Shown here in pieces: positions 50,373 through 63,660 of a DNA stretch of 64,000 nt. How positions within the stretch are numbered: position 1 is the stretch's first letter; each line of letters opens with the position of its first letter. The position numbers were made by a program, and so were the translations under genes. Under the pieces are notes generated by a model that made no database searches, was not told where the DNA came from, and worked only from the letters and a program-made list of their open reading frames with translations. Origin of the DNA: Escallonia rubra (taxonomy: Eukaryota > Streptophyta > Magnoliopsida > Escalloniales > Escalloniaceae). The stretch lies in NCBI GenBank assembly GCA_033065855.1, contig JAVXUO010001842.1:1-64000 (forward strand), read 5' to 3'.

Positions 50373-53300
50373 TTTCGCCAAAACTTGTACCATTATTGGT
50401 TCACCATCAAAGATCCAAAATCTAACTGAGTTCAATTTCACAGATCGAATGCAGAACCTACCTCACGCCCCCACCTTCATGACTCGTGCAGTAATTGCTG
50501 AATCATGATTGACCGGGTTTATGTCTCTGATTTTAAACTCCGATGATTTCATGGTTAAGCACAAAATGGAAGACATGCAAATATGTTTCAAGAGATGCCA
50601 AATGGGTAGTCCGTATTATGGATCTTCTCATGATTGTACCTTAGCCTGTGTTTGGATAATTAAATGCTACTGTCTTGTGGCCTAGTATGGATTATTGGAT
50701 ATAAATGCAAGGCTTGGCTTATGCAATTACTCATATATGCCAAAAGGCATAATCTCCAGCTTCCTGCTTCCATCGACATTATTGATCAGGAACCTATTTA
50801 AAGAACTCTTTCCAGATTAAAACCCTGCATCTTGTATATGCGTTGATTTTTGGACAATGTCCGGTTAAAAGAAGGTTCATTTATATTTAAAACCCGATTT
50901 AGTTAACTTTTTTATACGTGTAAAAGCTTCTGGACACATACAAAGCATGTTTAGTTGTTCAGTTCAGAGAGGGTGTCCTACTAGCACACTAAATCGCAGT
51001 TGCGAGTTTTTTCAACAATTTCGGTTGGGGGTAGTCAACGGAGAACACCAAAAGTCATTAGACCATGATGATCTGTTAATCGAGTGGTTTGGATTAGCCT
51101 CGAGATACCTTAGTCGATAGAGGTCGAGGGCACATATCCACTACTGGTCACGTTGGAGGACGGAGACTTCGAACATTATCAGTTACCTTTAAAGATGTAG
51201 TCGTACTTTAACATACCTACTTATTTGACATTGAGAAACTTATTTTTCTCATATCATTTCCCCCCTTTAGCCTATAAAGGTGGCTTTAAATCTTAAAGTT
51301 AACAATCAAGAACAGGACTAAAGTTGTCTCTTTTCTTTTACTTCAAATGGGACACATCACAATCCATGTCTAGATGTTGTATAACTAGTGTTTGCTTGCG
51401 CACGCTTAATCGATCATCTAAAAGATGCACGTGTGTATTCCATATTATACTTCTGTTCTTGAGTTGCTGTCCAACTTTTCCTACCTAACAAATTGCAGAC
51501 ATGTGTAGGTACCGTTATACATGTTCTTGTAGGAACTTTGTATGGTTTTACAGTCTAGGAAGACCAAGCCTTTCTATGCAGGATGTTTATTCATCAAAAG
51601 ACTATGGTTTCATGATCAGTACAGTTGGCGTGAGGTATGCAGTTGAACGTTTGCGTTTATAATTCAAACACATTCACACCAGTATGCTACTATTATGGCT
51701 GGCTGATAGAATACTAATCTCATTGATACTTCCATTACTAAAAAGACAATTAATTGGCTTGCTGACGATCCTCACCTGGTTGCACGCCGTGTTACTTTAA
51801 TTTGCCATTTGATCTAGCATATTCATCTTTAACTTTTCTTTGTTTATTTTAAGGTCAATTCGAATCATCTAGGTGCTCCCTTAATTTAGTTGGATGCTGT
51901 GATTAGAGTGAAGGGATTGAGGTACCCACTTCAGGTTCATAGTATTGTAATGTATCAGAATTGTAAATTGAGCTACGACTTTAGGGAAGAGTATTGTTGC
52001 TGATGTATGATCCCTTGTGGATGTTTAGATAAGCATTACTTTTTAGTGCTTTGCCATTATGGTAATACATTCTTGAGCATCTATTACCAATACTTAATCA
52101 AATGGAGTACTTTTTTCCATTTGGCTTATGGATCCGAGCACCAGAAAAGTGGTCCAACCCCAATTAAGGACTGGTTTACTCACCTTACAATATGGTTGTC
52201 TAGAGAACTTGTGAAGTGATGATCTTTGGCTTCCACGTGAAACTCCATGAGCATACGTTTGGTTTTTGCCTATGGATTCACTTCCTTACTTCTCCCCAGG
52301 TTATAAAATAACCTCTGGCTAGTAGTAGCAATCTTAGCATCTAAAACTTTTCTAGATTGATGTTAATACTCATCATGTTACATTTGGGTAGCAGAAAAGC
52401 AGTAGGTTTGGCATCTAAATCAGGATCGTTTCCTTCTCTTCTTTCAACCACAGCCATATATGATGCTTATCTCATGACTTCCGCTCATATCCGTTAATCT
52501 TGCATGTTTGAACTATACTAAGATCGAAGGAATCTCGAGTCCAAACAAACTTCATCTGCTCATTTTCAACATTATCTCAAAAAACTTCATTGACCATTCT
52601 TTTGCAAGTACTAGTTTTAACAAGATGCGTTCGCGTTAAACAATTAAAGGATTCTCAATATGTTGTCAAGTGAGCATTCAAAAACCCATGAAGAATCCCC
52701 TCGGTATCTTCATCTCGCATTGAATCAGGAGGCTTGTGCGGTCCACAACGCAGTATTTTACTTATACTCGAAGATTGTGATCACTTCACCCATGTAGGAG
52801 CTTCGGGTTATTTAAAGCTATACGAAAATTTGACACCTGTAATTGGTTCTAAATTAGAAAACGCATCATTTACCTTTGATTGATCATTTGAAAGCCAAAC
52901 TGACTTTGGAGGCCCGTTTCAAGCACATGGCATCAGAGTTTTCTCGGTTATTAGAGAAGCTTACGGTCTTGCCTTGCAATTGTTTTTTCTTGATTATGAG
53001 GCTACACCTTTTCTCAAACTTGAAGGTGTGAAAAGGGTTTTCAGGTCCCTTATAATTAAGGTGAAAACTTTAATTTAAGCTGCAAATTTCAAAGGAGGCA
53101 AGGGCCCTATTCCTGCCACCAAAAGATTAAAATAAATGCATAAAGAAGAGCATTATTAGCCAAGATCATAAAAAATCAATCCCCACCTGCACAAGTTTCC
53201 TCATAAGTAGTAGTTAATTAGCAACATGCTCAAGTGGTGACAAGATGCTAATGTCAGAGATGAGATAACATCCTTGGATTGCCGCATATGGACGGAATGG

Positions 53301-56300
53301 ATTAGTCAGCCTAAACTGATCTATCAGTAACCCACACAATAATAGAGAACAAAATTGGCTTCAGTTGAGCTTTTTGTGCAATGCACGTAAGCTAAATCCT
53401 CAGCTAACCATTTAGTTTTGTAATCTAATTGGTAGGTTATGTTTACTTAAATTACAGGCCGCCGCGCTATACACCCGATGAACTGACATATTTTAATGGA
53501 AAACGCCGACACACGAACATATTAATTATACGGGTTCAATCAGTCCATACTTTCGTGTTTGGTTCGTATAAGGGTTTGCCATTAATTTGCATTATGTTTC
53601 ATTTTCAGTCGACTTAATCAAAGTAGATCAGTGATTTTTCAATATTCAATTGCACAGACTGCTTGCGTAAGTGCAGTTTTGGATTCTGACCTTAACTCGT
53701 AATGAAAAGGTTCATTACTACAGTACGAGAAGTTCATGAAGGAACCAACTTGAGGAGGTTTTCTTCTAATGACTTCATTGATGGTTACAATGCACAGCAA
53801 CTGTAGGATCATTAAAGTTGATAGATTGAGACCTCTGGGTAGGTGTGCCAAAGTTGGGTTGCGTGGCTCAACACCTACTAATTCAAAATATGACGATCAT
53901 GATAAAGAGCGACGAATATTTAATCCAAGTCCGATGATGATCGTGTGGTCGACGTGCAGCGATAATCAATTTGTTTAATCAAACTATTGAAGAGTAAATT
54001 GGTGTTTCCTCAGAAGCAACATACGTGGACAATGTTGGTTTTGTCACTTCACCCCCTGGAATCAGAGGTCAAGGATTCCATTACTGGACTACCTTCTCAA
54101 AATAACAATTTATGCATTCTGCTGGATGCGGCAATTCGAAGCAGAGTGAGGAAAGGCCATTGCCTTTCCAGAACCTTGAGAGGTATATACGATTGAGGAG
54201 TGTTAAACAAACTTTTCAACCTTTTTAATATGACCCTTAAAAAATGACAAACGGAATCAAGAAGTGGCTCTCCACATCGGATCAGAACCTGCGGCAATTA
54301 TGCAGCTGCAATATATGGAGAACTAGTTCAACGTTTCAAACTAATCTTTACATTTAGTGATATAAAGTAATCTTAGTGACTAAGTTAATAACCAGAGTTC
54401 AATAACCTTATCACAACGAATTTCGTACCATGATACACATTGGTCTTAGCATTGAATTTCGAGTGGGATAAGTTGATGGGGGGTATAATGGCCACGGTAC
54501 ATGTCATTAGAGGTCTGCGCACCAAAAGCAAAAAAGGATCGAACCCGATATACGCGACGCTCAACGGTCTTAGATGATCGTGACAGTAAGTCCCAGACCA
54601 TCCATTATTTTCTGGTCGACCATGACAAATAAAGGAACTTATTGATTTGACCATGAGTAGAACTTTTTTAAAATTTCAAAGAATTAAGGGTTTCAACTAT
54701 ATTTTAGCGGGTTAAGTGAGGTTTCAATTTCTTGAATTCTGGATAAATTCTTTCTAGAATATTAAGAAATTAAGTGCTAGATGCCTTAAAAGAGTTATTT
54801 ACAATCTACCCTATCACGGGTACTTTTTAAGTCATTTATCTGTTGGGTTCCATTAGTTAAGGCGATCAAACTTATACAAGAGATTACTTTATCAATCCAT
54901 TGATCCAATAAGTTTAAGTTGCCAGACGAATATAGCAGACAATACTGCATTTTCATCTCCTAATATGCACAATTCCATTGCAGTTGTGACTGACTTGATG
55001 GGCCGATGGGGGGTGTTATCTTGGGACTAAAGCTGGAAATTTTTCTATTATGCACAACAAGTTTTGAGACCAAATCTTGAAAGATGTTCTTTTGGAACTA
55101 AAGTAGAGTCAACTTGGCATTGGAGTGGGGCTGTTCTGTAAGAATCTTCGGGTTAATAGGGGACTCAATGGGTAAGAACTAAGAACACGGCTTCTTCTCT
55201 TTCAAAAATAAAAAACTGCTCGATAAAACGGATCATTGTTGTGGGTCCAAAGCTGGAGGATTGACCATCTCCGGGCCTGCAGTATATAAATGACCCAGAA
55301 GCGGAAACTTGTATCTGCAAAAAAGATACTGAACCACTGTATGAGATTGAGGAATTAGGTACCTGTACTGTGGTCCAGAGATCACACAACACACCCTTTT
55401 AACTCTTCGCCAAATCTTTGTCGTTGAGAGTTAATTATTTGTCGCTGAGAGTTATTACAAGTTTACGACCTACCCGATTCTTATTTAGAGTTTCCAGAAG
55501 AATATTCACAAAGTGAGTCACTTTTTTCTTCCTCTTTCTTTTCTCACTTTTCTTATTTTGTTTGGAAATTGATTCTATGTTCTTCCTTTGTTCGTGTTGG
55601 GCTTGAATCAGTATTGAGATTTTCCTGTTTTTATGAACTGGGTTATTTGTACTCAATTCTTCTTAGTCGGTGACTCAGAGATTGCCAACGTTTGCTCCTG
55701 TTGGATGTTTAGGAAAATGGAACCAAACTCTCTAAATTCAGTTTTCTTTGTGAATCTGTGTTTGGTTTGTCTGTAATGACCAAAAACTGAAAGTTTGGGT
55801 TTTGGCACTGTGGAAGTGAAATCATTTTTGGCACGGATTTCCTTTTACTACCTTGGTAATAAAACTAACCTCTGAGAGGAGCATTCATTCATGCTGTTAA
55901 ATTCAAATCTAAACAATCTCTCCAATAATGTTGGTTTGATGTTCTGATTGTTTTCTCCTAATTTATTCGTGCTGTTAAATTCACATCTTAACTAACCTCT
56001 CCTGTAATGTTGGTTTGATGTCCTGATTGTTTTCTCCTAATTATAGGTCACCGCTCCGTTTACTGCTTTAGAGTTTTGATTAAACTATTCTGAGCTTCTC
56101 TGCAACGAGTATGGTAGTACTTTTCTTTTAAACCTGGTGTTTGTTTTCCTTTCCTCTGAAATGTGTTTCTGATTGCAGTTCCAAAGAAATTTTTGTTGAC
56201 GATGTTTGTGCGACTTGGATTAGTCGGATTTTTGAAGGCGGGCAAAAGAGATTCTTCCTGGAAGTTCCTCTTTTTGTTTTTCATTTTCACTCTTCTTTTG

Positions 56301-56375
56301 TCGTTTGGTTCCTGACATATATTTTTTCCTTTTCTGCAATTGGATGATCTAGGTTTTATGAGATGGAGGCTCATA
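50373..56375. other. Gene-free stretch and NLP promoter / 5' UTR
   Basis: About 5 kb without a recognisable gene; open frames of up to 90 residues on either strand match nothing. The last kilobase should hold the promoter and 5' UTR of the NLP gene, probably with an intron ending at the TCTAG just before 56353. A near-repeat of about 60 bp (GGTTTGATGTTCTGATTG near 55931, GGTTTGATGTCCTGATTG near 56011) lies in the likely 5' UTR. Confidence 0.4.
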
Positions 56376-59300
56376 ATGGATAGTGGTGCCTTTGCACCTA
56401 ATATCGTGTTGAGATCACTTCCAGACAATACTATGGATTACGATCTTATGGATGAGCTCGTATACGATGGTTTTTGGTTGGAGACAACTGATGGATTCGG
56501 TTTCTGGCAGCCTGGTCTTTCTACTTCAAGTACTTCAAATTTCAATCCAGGCATCTTTCCTTATTGTGAAACGGAGATGAGTAATTTGATTCCGACCCTT
56601 CATGACGGATGCTACAAAGAAGAAGCAGAAGGACCAGACTTCCTTGACAACCCAACACTTGTTCATCCCCAAATAGAAAAACTTGCTGAAAACGAAGAAC
56701 ACGACGGAGAAGTCATACAAACAGCACCATATTCAAGCCAATTTGAAAGCTTTCTGGTTGAACCAGGTGCAACTCCAAGTCCAACTAGCTCTCTGAGAAA
56801 GAGATTAATTAAGGCGATTGAATACTTGAAAGAATCCACAAGAAACCGAGATATCCTTATCCAGATGTGGGTACCTATGAACAGAGGAGGCAGACATGTC
56901 CTTACGACTAACAATCAACCATTTTCCGTCAATGAAAACTGCAAGAGTCTTGCAAAGTACAGAGATGTTTGCAGGAGCTATCAGTTTGCAGCCGAGGAGG
57001 ATTCCAAGGAGTTGGTTGGGTTGCTAAGCCGGGTTTTCTTGAAGATGTTGCCTGAGTGGACTCCTGATGTTCGCTTTTTCAGGAAGGAAGAATACCCACG
57101 TATTGGTTATGCTCGACAGTATAATGTTAGTGGATCTGTTGCACTTCCCCTGTTTGAAGAAGGTAGTGGCACTTGCTTGGGTGTTGTTGAAATCGTGACA
57201 ACTACTCAGAACTTCAGTTATCGTCCTGAATTTGAAAACGTCCTGAAAGCTCTTGAGGTCTTTTCTTTCTCTTATTTCCTTTGTTTTTAACATATATTTT
57301 TTTTTTTGGTGGAGATCAGTTTTGTTAAACTGTAAAGAGCTATAAGTAATACACATTACACGCTTGGTATAAGAATGATGGAATTGAGATAAAACTTGGA
57401 GGGTTCTTGGACCAGACATGTGTTATCCAAAGCATGTCACCACTATTCAGCTAGCTATCAACTGTGACGATGTCTACTGTCGTGATTTAATACCAGTTAA
57501 GGGAATTTTGGTCCTTGGATGACATTATTAAATCTTAAAATCTTCTCTAGTTCTCTTGTTACTTCTGTACCAATTTGTTTTACTTTCCCCATGTTCCGCT
57601 TCTGTACTTCTTCGAAGCAGTTGTTTCTCTGACTTCCCCTTCACTGCGCCCGAGGTCGCGGGGCATGAAGATTCTTTTTTTCTTTTTTCACGACAATGGC
57701 TTTGGCCTTGTTCATTCTTATATTCTGGAAGTTATCAAGTCTGTACTGCAGGAGGGCATTATTCCTCCTATTCTTTTCTAATTAATAGTTCTTAATATTT
57801 GCAGGCTGTTAATTTGAGGAGTTCTGGAATTTTGTACCCTCCAAAAATGAAGGTATAGGCATGATATCTCGAAACAAAACATTAACTCTTATTACTTGCA
57901 ACTCAAAATTCATTCCTGATATCAGAGCTATGTTTCAATTATAGGACTGCGATGAGTCTTACAAAGCTGCATTGGCAGAGATTAAAGAGGTTCTGAAATC
58001 AGTCTGCAACATGCATAAATTGCCACTGACTCAGACCTGGGCCCCCTGTACTCAACAAGGGAAATGCGGGTGCCAGAACTCTGATCAGAACCGTGCTCGT
58101 TGCATTTCAATTGTTGATTCTGCTTGTTATGTGCCCAATGAACAACTTTTGGGATTCCACGAGGCATGTTCTGAACACCACCTACTTGGAGGTGAAGGTG
58201 TTTCTGGGGGTGCATTCATCACCAATCAGCAATGCTTTAGCACTGACATCTCTGCTTTTAGCAAGACTGAATATCCTCTCTCCCACCACGCTAGGATGTT
58301 TGGACTGCGTGCTGCTGTAGCAATACGTCTTCGAAGCATCTACACCGGGTCTGCTGATTTTGTCTTGGAGTTTTTTCTCCCAGTTGATTGGAAAGATTCT
58401 AAAGAGCAGAAGAATATGCTGAGCTCATTGTCGTCTGTGATACAACAGGTTTCCCAGAGTTTACGCCTTGTTACAGACCAGGAGCTAGCTGAAGAGAATT
58501 TATTGCCGGGAAGAGAAACTTTTGCTCCTGTAGGTTATAGATTCGAAGAAGATGACATACCAACGTTGGTACTTTCTCCTTCCAGAGAAGCAGCTCGAGA
58601 CGAGCCGTCCTGGATTGCGCATATGGTGGAGGCACAAAGGAAAGGTTTGGGTACTGCTGTTTCTCTGGGGTATCACAAGACGGAGCCAGTGGATGGATTC
58701 AAGGTGACAACTCATTGGGATTACAATGAGCCAGATTGGCGAGCATTCTCTGACCACAAGCAATATCAGCAAGATTCTGGACGCAAGGGAATCGTGGAGG
58801 GTAGAAGTGCAGGAGAAAGGAGACGGACAAAGACAGAGGGGACTATCAATTTGCAAGTACTTCGGCAATACTTTTCCGGGAGCCTCAAAGATGCTGCTAA
58901 AAATATTGGGGGTAGGGCAACTACTCATTAATGAAACTCCAACTCGCAGTTTATACATTTTTCTATCCTAGTTTCAGTTGAACCATATTTTTATAACCCA
59001 ACAAAGGATTACAATACCATCAGGATCGTTCAGCCTTCCCAGTGCAAGGCTAGAGTAAATGGTCAGGAGCACTACTTAAATCTTCAAGGCTATATAATTT
59101 TAACTTCTTTAAAGATAACCTGTTTTGTGTTTAGAAATTATAATAAAGGTATTTATGGAGGTTGTAACTTGTAAGTTCAGGGGATCATTTGTGAAACTTC
59201 GTGATCTTTTCCAGAAATTGAGGTGTGGAAGATTTGTGTTCCCCAAATGCTATTTTTTATCCTTGTTGCTGTATTTAAATTTGGTCATGTGGTCGAATAT

Positions 59301-60588
59301 TTCTGGAAATAATTGTATGGTCTTTTTTATTACTTATTAGGTGCTGCATACAATTTTTAACTTTGTTGCCTAGGCTTCACGCATAGGTTTGTGTTACAAT
59401 AGATAGTAACTGCTTTTCCATACGCGAATCAATGATGTCATGTCTACTGCCTCTATAGTGATGTAGTTTTCTATGGTTATGAGGAATTCAAAATCTTAAC
59501 CTGCACTTATCATTCTTGAAACCTGAATTGCAATGCCACAAAAGGAACAGCCTTGTAGCTTCCTTGAGTTTTGTGGTGATTAGGTGCCAAGCTAATGAAT
59601 ATCCTTGAGTCTTTTGACTGAGTTCTTGCTTTCCTATTTCATGCAAAACATGCTATCCCGTTCCTGTCGGTTGCTTACCCAGTTTGTTGCGTTTGCAGTG
59701 TGCCCCACGACTTTGAAAAGAATATGCAGGCAGCATGGTATCACACGGTGGCCCTCCCGAAAGATCAAAAAGGTAGGGCACTCGTTGAAGAAACTCCAAC
59801 TCGTAATTGATTCAGTACAAGGTGCTGAAGGTGCTATTCAACTCAGCTCCTTCTATACCAACTTTCCACAGTTAAGCTCTCCAAGCTTAACCACTGCCAG
59901 CCCCTTCTCCTCAGCAAAGATGAAAGATCACATGGAGCAGCTGAACACTCGATCTGAGGGTAGCTTATTAAGTTCAGCAATGACATCTTTGAAGTCGCAG
60001 CCTTCTTCTTTTAGTCATAGCTCCAATTCAAGTCTTTCTCGTTCTACAGGACCGAAGCAGCTGTCTGCCACTGTCAATGCATCGTCTAAAGGAGATGTTT
60101 TGACAGCAGAACAGGCTGCGGGAGTGTTGAAGAGAGCATACAGTGGCGTGGGCTTTCACGACTTATGTCAAGAGGAAACAAAGTTTCTCATAAGACCCCA
60201 CAGCCGTAATCTTTTCACTGAGCATCCTTCTTCAGAGGCTCTACCTTCCTTACCAAAAAGTAGCAGCCAGGTATTAGCGGATGGGGGTGCTTTCCGAGTA
60301 AAAGCCACTTTTGGTGAAGAAAAAGTACGGTTCCGCATTCCACGACATTGGGGTTTTGAAGAATTACGTGGAGAGATTGTTAGGCGTTTTAATGCCGAAG
60401 GTATCAGCAAAATAGATCTAAAGTATTTGGACGATGACTCTGAGTGGGTTCTGTTAACGTGCGATGCTGATCTTGAGGAATGTATAGACATATACAGGTC
60501 GTCCAGCACCCATACGATTAAACTCTCCCTCCACCAAAATCTTTATTCCGATCTCGGAAGTTCCTTTGGTAGCAATGGCCCATCCTAA
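56376..60588 (+). CDS. NIN-like protein (NLP4/NLP5-like), RWP-RK and PB1 transcription factor, 928 aa
   Basis: Coding exons are 56376-57257, 57805-57852, 57945-58911 and 59699-60588, with GT-AG introns and matching phases. The N-terminal half is the conserved nitrate-response region with GAF-like folds (DGFWLETTDGFGFW, LIQMWVPMNRGGRHVLTT, LPEWTPDVRFFRKEEYPR, FHEACSEHHLLGGEGVSG, PLSHHARMFGLRAAVAIRLR). The RWP-RK DNA-binding domain covers about 608-657 (NLQVLRQYFSGSLKDAAKNI, then TLKRICRQHGITRWPSRKIK), split by intron 3 after KNIG. The C-terminal PB1 domain covers about 828-910 (KATFGEEKVRFRIPRHWG, DLKYLDDDSEWVLLTCDADL). NLPs bind nitrate-responsive elements and activate nitrate assimilation genes. 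The second Met (56376) was chosen over 56358 because its context (A at -3, G at +4) and family N-termini fit better. Reading on into intron 3 would stop after six codons. Confidence 0.93.
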
Positions 60589-62044
60589 TCTCATGATAAG
60601 CAGGAGTGGAGAACATATACATGTAGTTCTCTGTTCAATCTGGTTTTTTCTTCGTAGAGCTAGCGGCTTTTTGAGATGGTCAAAGTTGATTGTGAAGTTC
60701 TTTCAGATTATCACTGAGGCTCTGTTCGCGTTCATGATGGTGCCACCAGTGTTGATTTTGCGTAGCAGTCAAGTGATCTGAATAATCCAGAGATTAGTTT
60801 TGTGACTTGGTAACTTGATTTTGGATCTTTAATAGGAAACAACAATTGATGTGCTATTTAGCTGAAGTTCAAGTTTGCAACACCCAGTTTTTTTTTTCTT
60901 AATCCACATCAAGGCATTGAAGAGCAGAAAGTGTCCTCTACTCGCTGGAAAATGTAGCAGCTATATCTTGGAGCTGCGATGGGGAGTATGAAGATATCGG
61001 AAATCAGCCGACTACGACGCAACATTTTTCGTTCGGGTTCTTTTGACTTGTTAAGCCCTGACCCCATGAGGAGAAGGACGGCGAGGTGGTACAATCCCGC
61101 AAGAGTTCGATGCGTTCGGAGGATGATACCACATCAACATTTACGGTGGTCTGGACTTGAACATGCCTGTCGCCGGTAGAAGGTGATTCCTCGGTTTTGG
61201 GTACAAGGAATGCATATTTTCGCATGTCGTAAGCCTCTTCATACCACAACTGGTGCTGAAAAATAATGGGTTTTGTAAAAGTGAAATTTTCCTTCACTTT
61301 TTGTACAATACTGGGATCGCTCTTATAGAACCTTTCTGAGTTATGATTTCACTTTTTCGGTGACGCTAATCACTCTCGATATCACACAGATTGTTAATCG
61401 TGAAGATAATAGAAAGCCCACGAGATTGCATTGCGAACATATTTTGTAAGATCTCTTCAGATGGCAACTATCCACGCTGCTGTTACCAGTATTCTTTTGT
61501 AGGGTCTCTTGCTCTTCAAATGGCAACTATCCAAGCCAATAATCTTACAAGCTGCATAACAAATATACAACCTCTCAAAGATATCTTTACCTCCTTTTCC
61601 ACACTTCTCAAACTCCCAGGCTTTGACCTTTCTACTTCACAAGGTTTTCCCTAAGTCTTTCATACTGCTTCCCTTAATAATGTTCATTTACAACTTCTTT
61701 GCTCTGTAAGCCATTGTCATGCAGACAAAAATCTGATGATCTTCTCTAACCTTTTCCACAGACTTGTATATATATTCCAATTTGAGTTATTCCTCCACTC
61801 CTCATTTATAATCCCCAAGAGGAAGTTCAGAGGTCCTATGACATTTATGTTTGTTAGTGTATGTCTTCACTTGAAAGGTTGCATGTCCCTGTAATATAAG
61901 AAACAAAAATATCATTCAGGAGCATGTCGTCCTATTTTCTTCTTTTACCTTGCCTTTTTTTCCTCATTTCTTGAATGATGTAGGCTTCCCATGCATTAAT
62001 GGGTAGTTTTTCACTAGTTTAAATTCCTCAGTACAACTGAACAA
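60589..62044. other. 3' UTR and intergenic stretch with a possible DLN-motif gene fragment
   Basis: The first few hundred bases are likely NLP 3' UTR. Around 61140-61185, GGLDLNMPVA is readable on +, followed after a one-base shift by VEGDSS; this resembles the DLNMPAAVEDDS end of the C2H2 protein at 43898-45040. No zinc finger is present nearby, so it is at most a broken fragment or a chance match. Confidence 0.3.
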
Positions 62045-62452
62045 CTATCCTATCTAAATTAAAAAAACGTTTTTGACACAAAGTTTTGTTTTTTTTTTTC
62101 TTCAATTTTGAAAATCAATTTTAAACATGGCTGTTTTTTAAAACTCTCATTTTGAAGTTTTGGGTTTCCAGTTTTTCTTTTTGTTTGAGACCATCGTCGC
62201 CACCACCTTCCCACTACAGCCGCCACCACCACCCCCCCCCCCCCCCCCCATTACCTCCGCTGCTACCACCACTAAAGAAAAAACTCAAAATAAAACTAGA
62301 TAATCAAACACCCAAAAGAAAAAAACTCAAAATAAATATTGGGTAATCAAACACCTATTGGTTTTTGTAAAAAATAAAAACTAAAATGGTTTTGGTTTTT
62401 ATTTTTTTAGAAACTGAAAATAAAAAATGTAAGTGGTTTCAAATAGACATTT
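62045..62452 (-). mobile_element. Non-autonomous inverted-repeat element with a GC-rich core, copy 2
   Basis: The minus strand aligns with copy 1 at 5590-6095: GTCTATTTGA near the end, TTTTCAGTTTCTAAA, TTTTTTACAAAAACC, then TAGGTGTTTGATTACCC and GGGTGTTTGATTATC, then a G-rich GTGGTGG core with a G run (the C run at 62229-62249 on +). The order of all blocks is the same, showing a shared family. Ends are approximate. Confidence 0.6.
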
Positions 62453-62469
62453 AGGCTTTTGCATATTTA

Positions 62470-63660
62470 TATGGGCTCTAAACTAAGGGAACTTTGGGCT
62501 TTATTTGCACCTTACACTTTATTTTGGTGGACTCTTCATCTGACTCATCTTCATTTGGCTCGTTGGACTGAATAGGTGCATTGGGTTCATTAGGCTCATT
62601 GGGTTGAAAAGGTGCATTTGGTTAATTAGTTTAATTAGTTTCATTGGGTTGATTAGGTTCTTTTGCAGTACCTTCCCTCTCAAATGTCCCTACCAACTTT
62701 TGTTTCGTCAATACCCTTATCAACCCGTCTTTTATCCATACTCTCATTTTTTTTTTGGTAAAAAAAAAAATGTGATTAGGTTTTTCACACCTTCGAGCCG
62801 GGTAGGACCACATGGGCGGCAAAACTCTCCCTACCAAATTTTAATGCAGCTGCATTCTCAGGACTCGAAATTAGGACAACTCCTTACCAACTGACCTACG
62901 CGCTTCCTTTTAGTATTATCTCATTATTATCATCATTATTATTTAACCTAACTATTTCATCTTCACCATAATCACTGCCATAAGTCTATGTTCACCAAGA
63001 ATGACAACATCATCGTTTGACTCGGACTCATCTTTACTATTTTGATTGCCATCCTCAATATTCTTATTCATATCTCCTACATCATTTGCAGTACCCTCAA
63101 TTTGCCTTGAGAAATACATGTACTCTAAATGCAGGACTCATAGACATACAACCTACTAGTTTCATAACTTGATTCTCATAAATGATCTACACCAACCTAC
63201 CATCTAATTTTTTACCAGGTATCAAAAAGTAAAAATTGCAGCAAAGTGGTGTGTAACCTAATTTTGCTCTAGTTGAAAGCTGGACAATCTATCCCCATTG
63301 AGATCAACTGCACAAATAAACAGGTCTAGGCATTACTTACGCTGAGAGTTGGAATCCATCAGTTCTATACTTCATAATCTACTACAAACCAAAAAATATC
63401 AACCTTTTTTATACAAAAGCAAATACCAAAAAGCCTAAACATTTTATAATCGTCAAATGACACTGACAACCGAAAGAATTAGTTTCACATTTACCGAGAG
63501 GAAGCACTCCGATTTGGTTCAAATCCATTACGACATTTATACACAAAGGCAACACCATACCAACACTCAAACACGAGCATTTTCCTTTAAGTACAACCTC
63601 CAAAACAAACAAACCCATTGAACGATTTAATAACATAGCGCTTGAGAAATTTGCATGAGA
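62470..63660 (-). pseudogene. Decayed Mutator-like (MULE) transposase N-terminal region
   Basis: In pieces on the minus strand one reads MDLNQIGVLPLG, then PGKKLDGRLV, NENQVMKLV-like (YENQVMKLVGCM), a region with DESESNDDV, and an Asn/Pro-rich acidic stretch (PNEPNEPNAPIQSNEPNEDE). This order, a PB1-like N-terminal domain followed by an acidic linker, is typical of plant MULE proteins. Several stops and frame changes occur, and unrelated sequence (about 62690-62900) interrupts it. No catalytic domain is in the window. Confidence 0.45.

Noticed and set aside
54385..54654. 89-residue minus frame
   Set aside because: No recognisable domain; isolated in a gene-free region.
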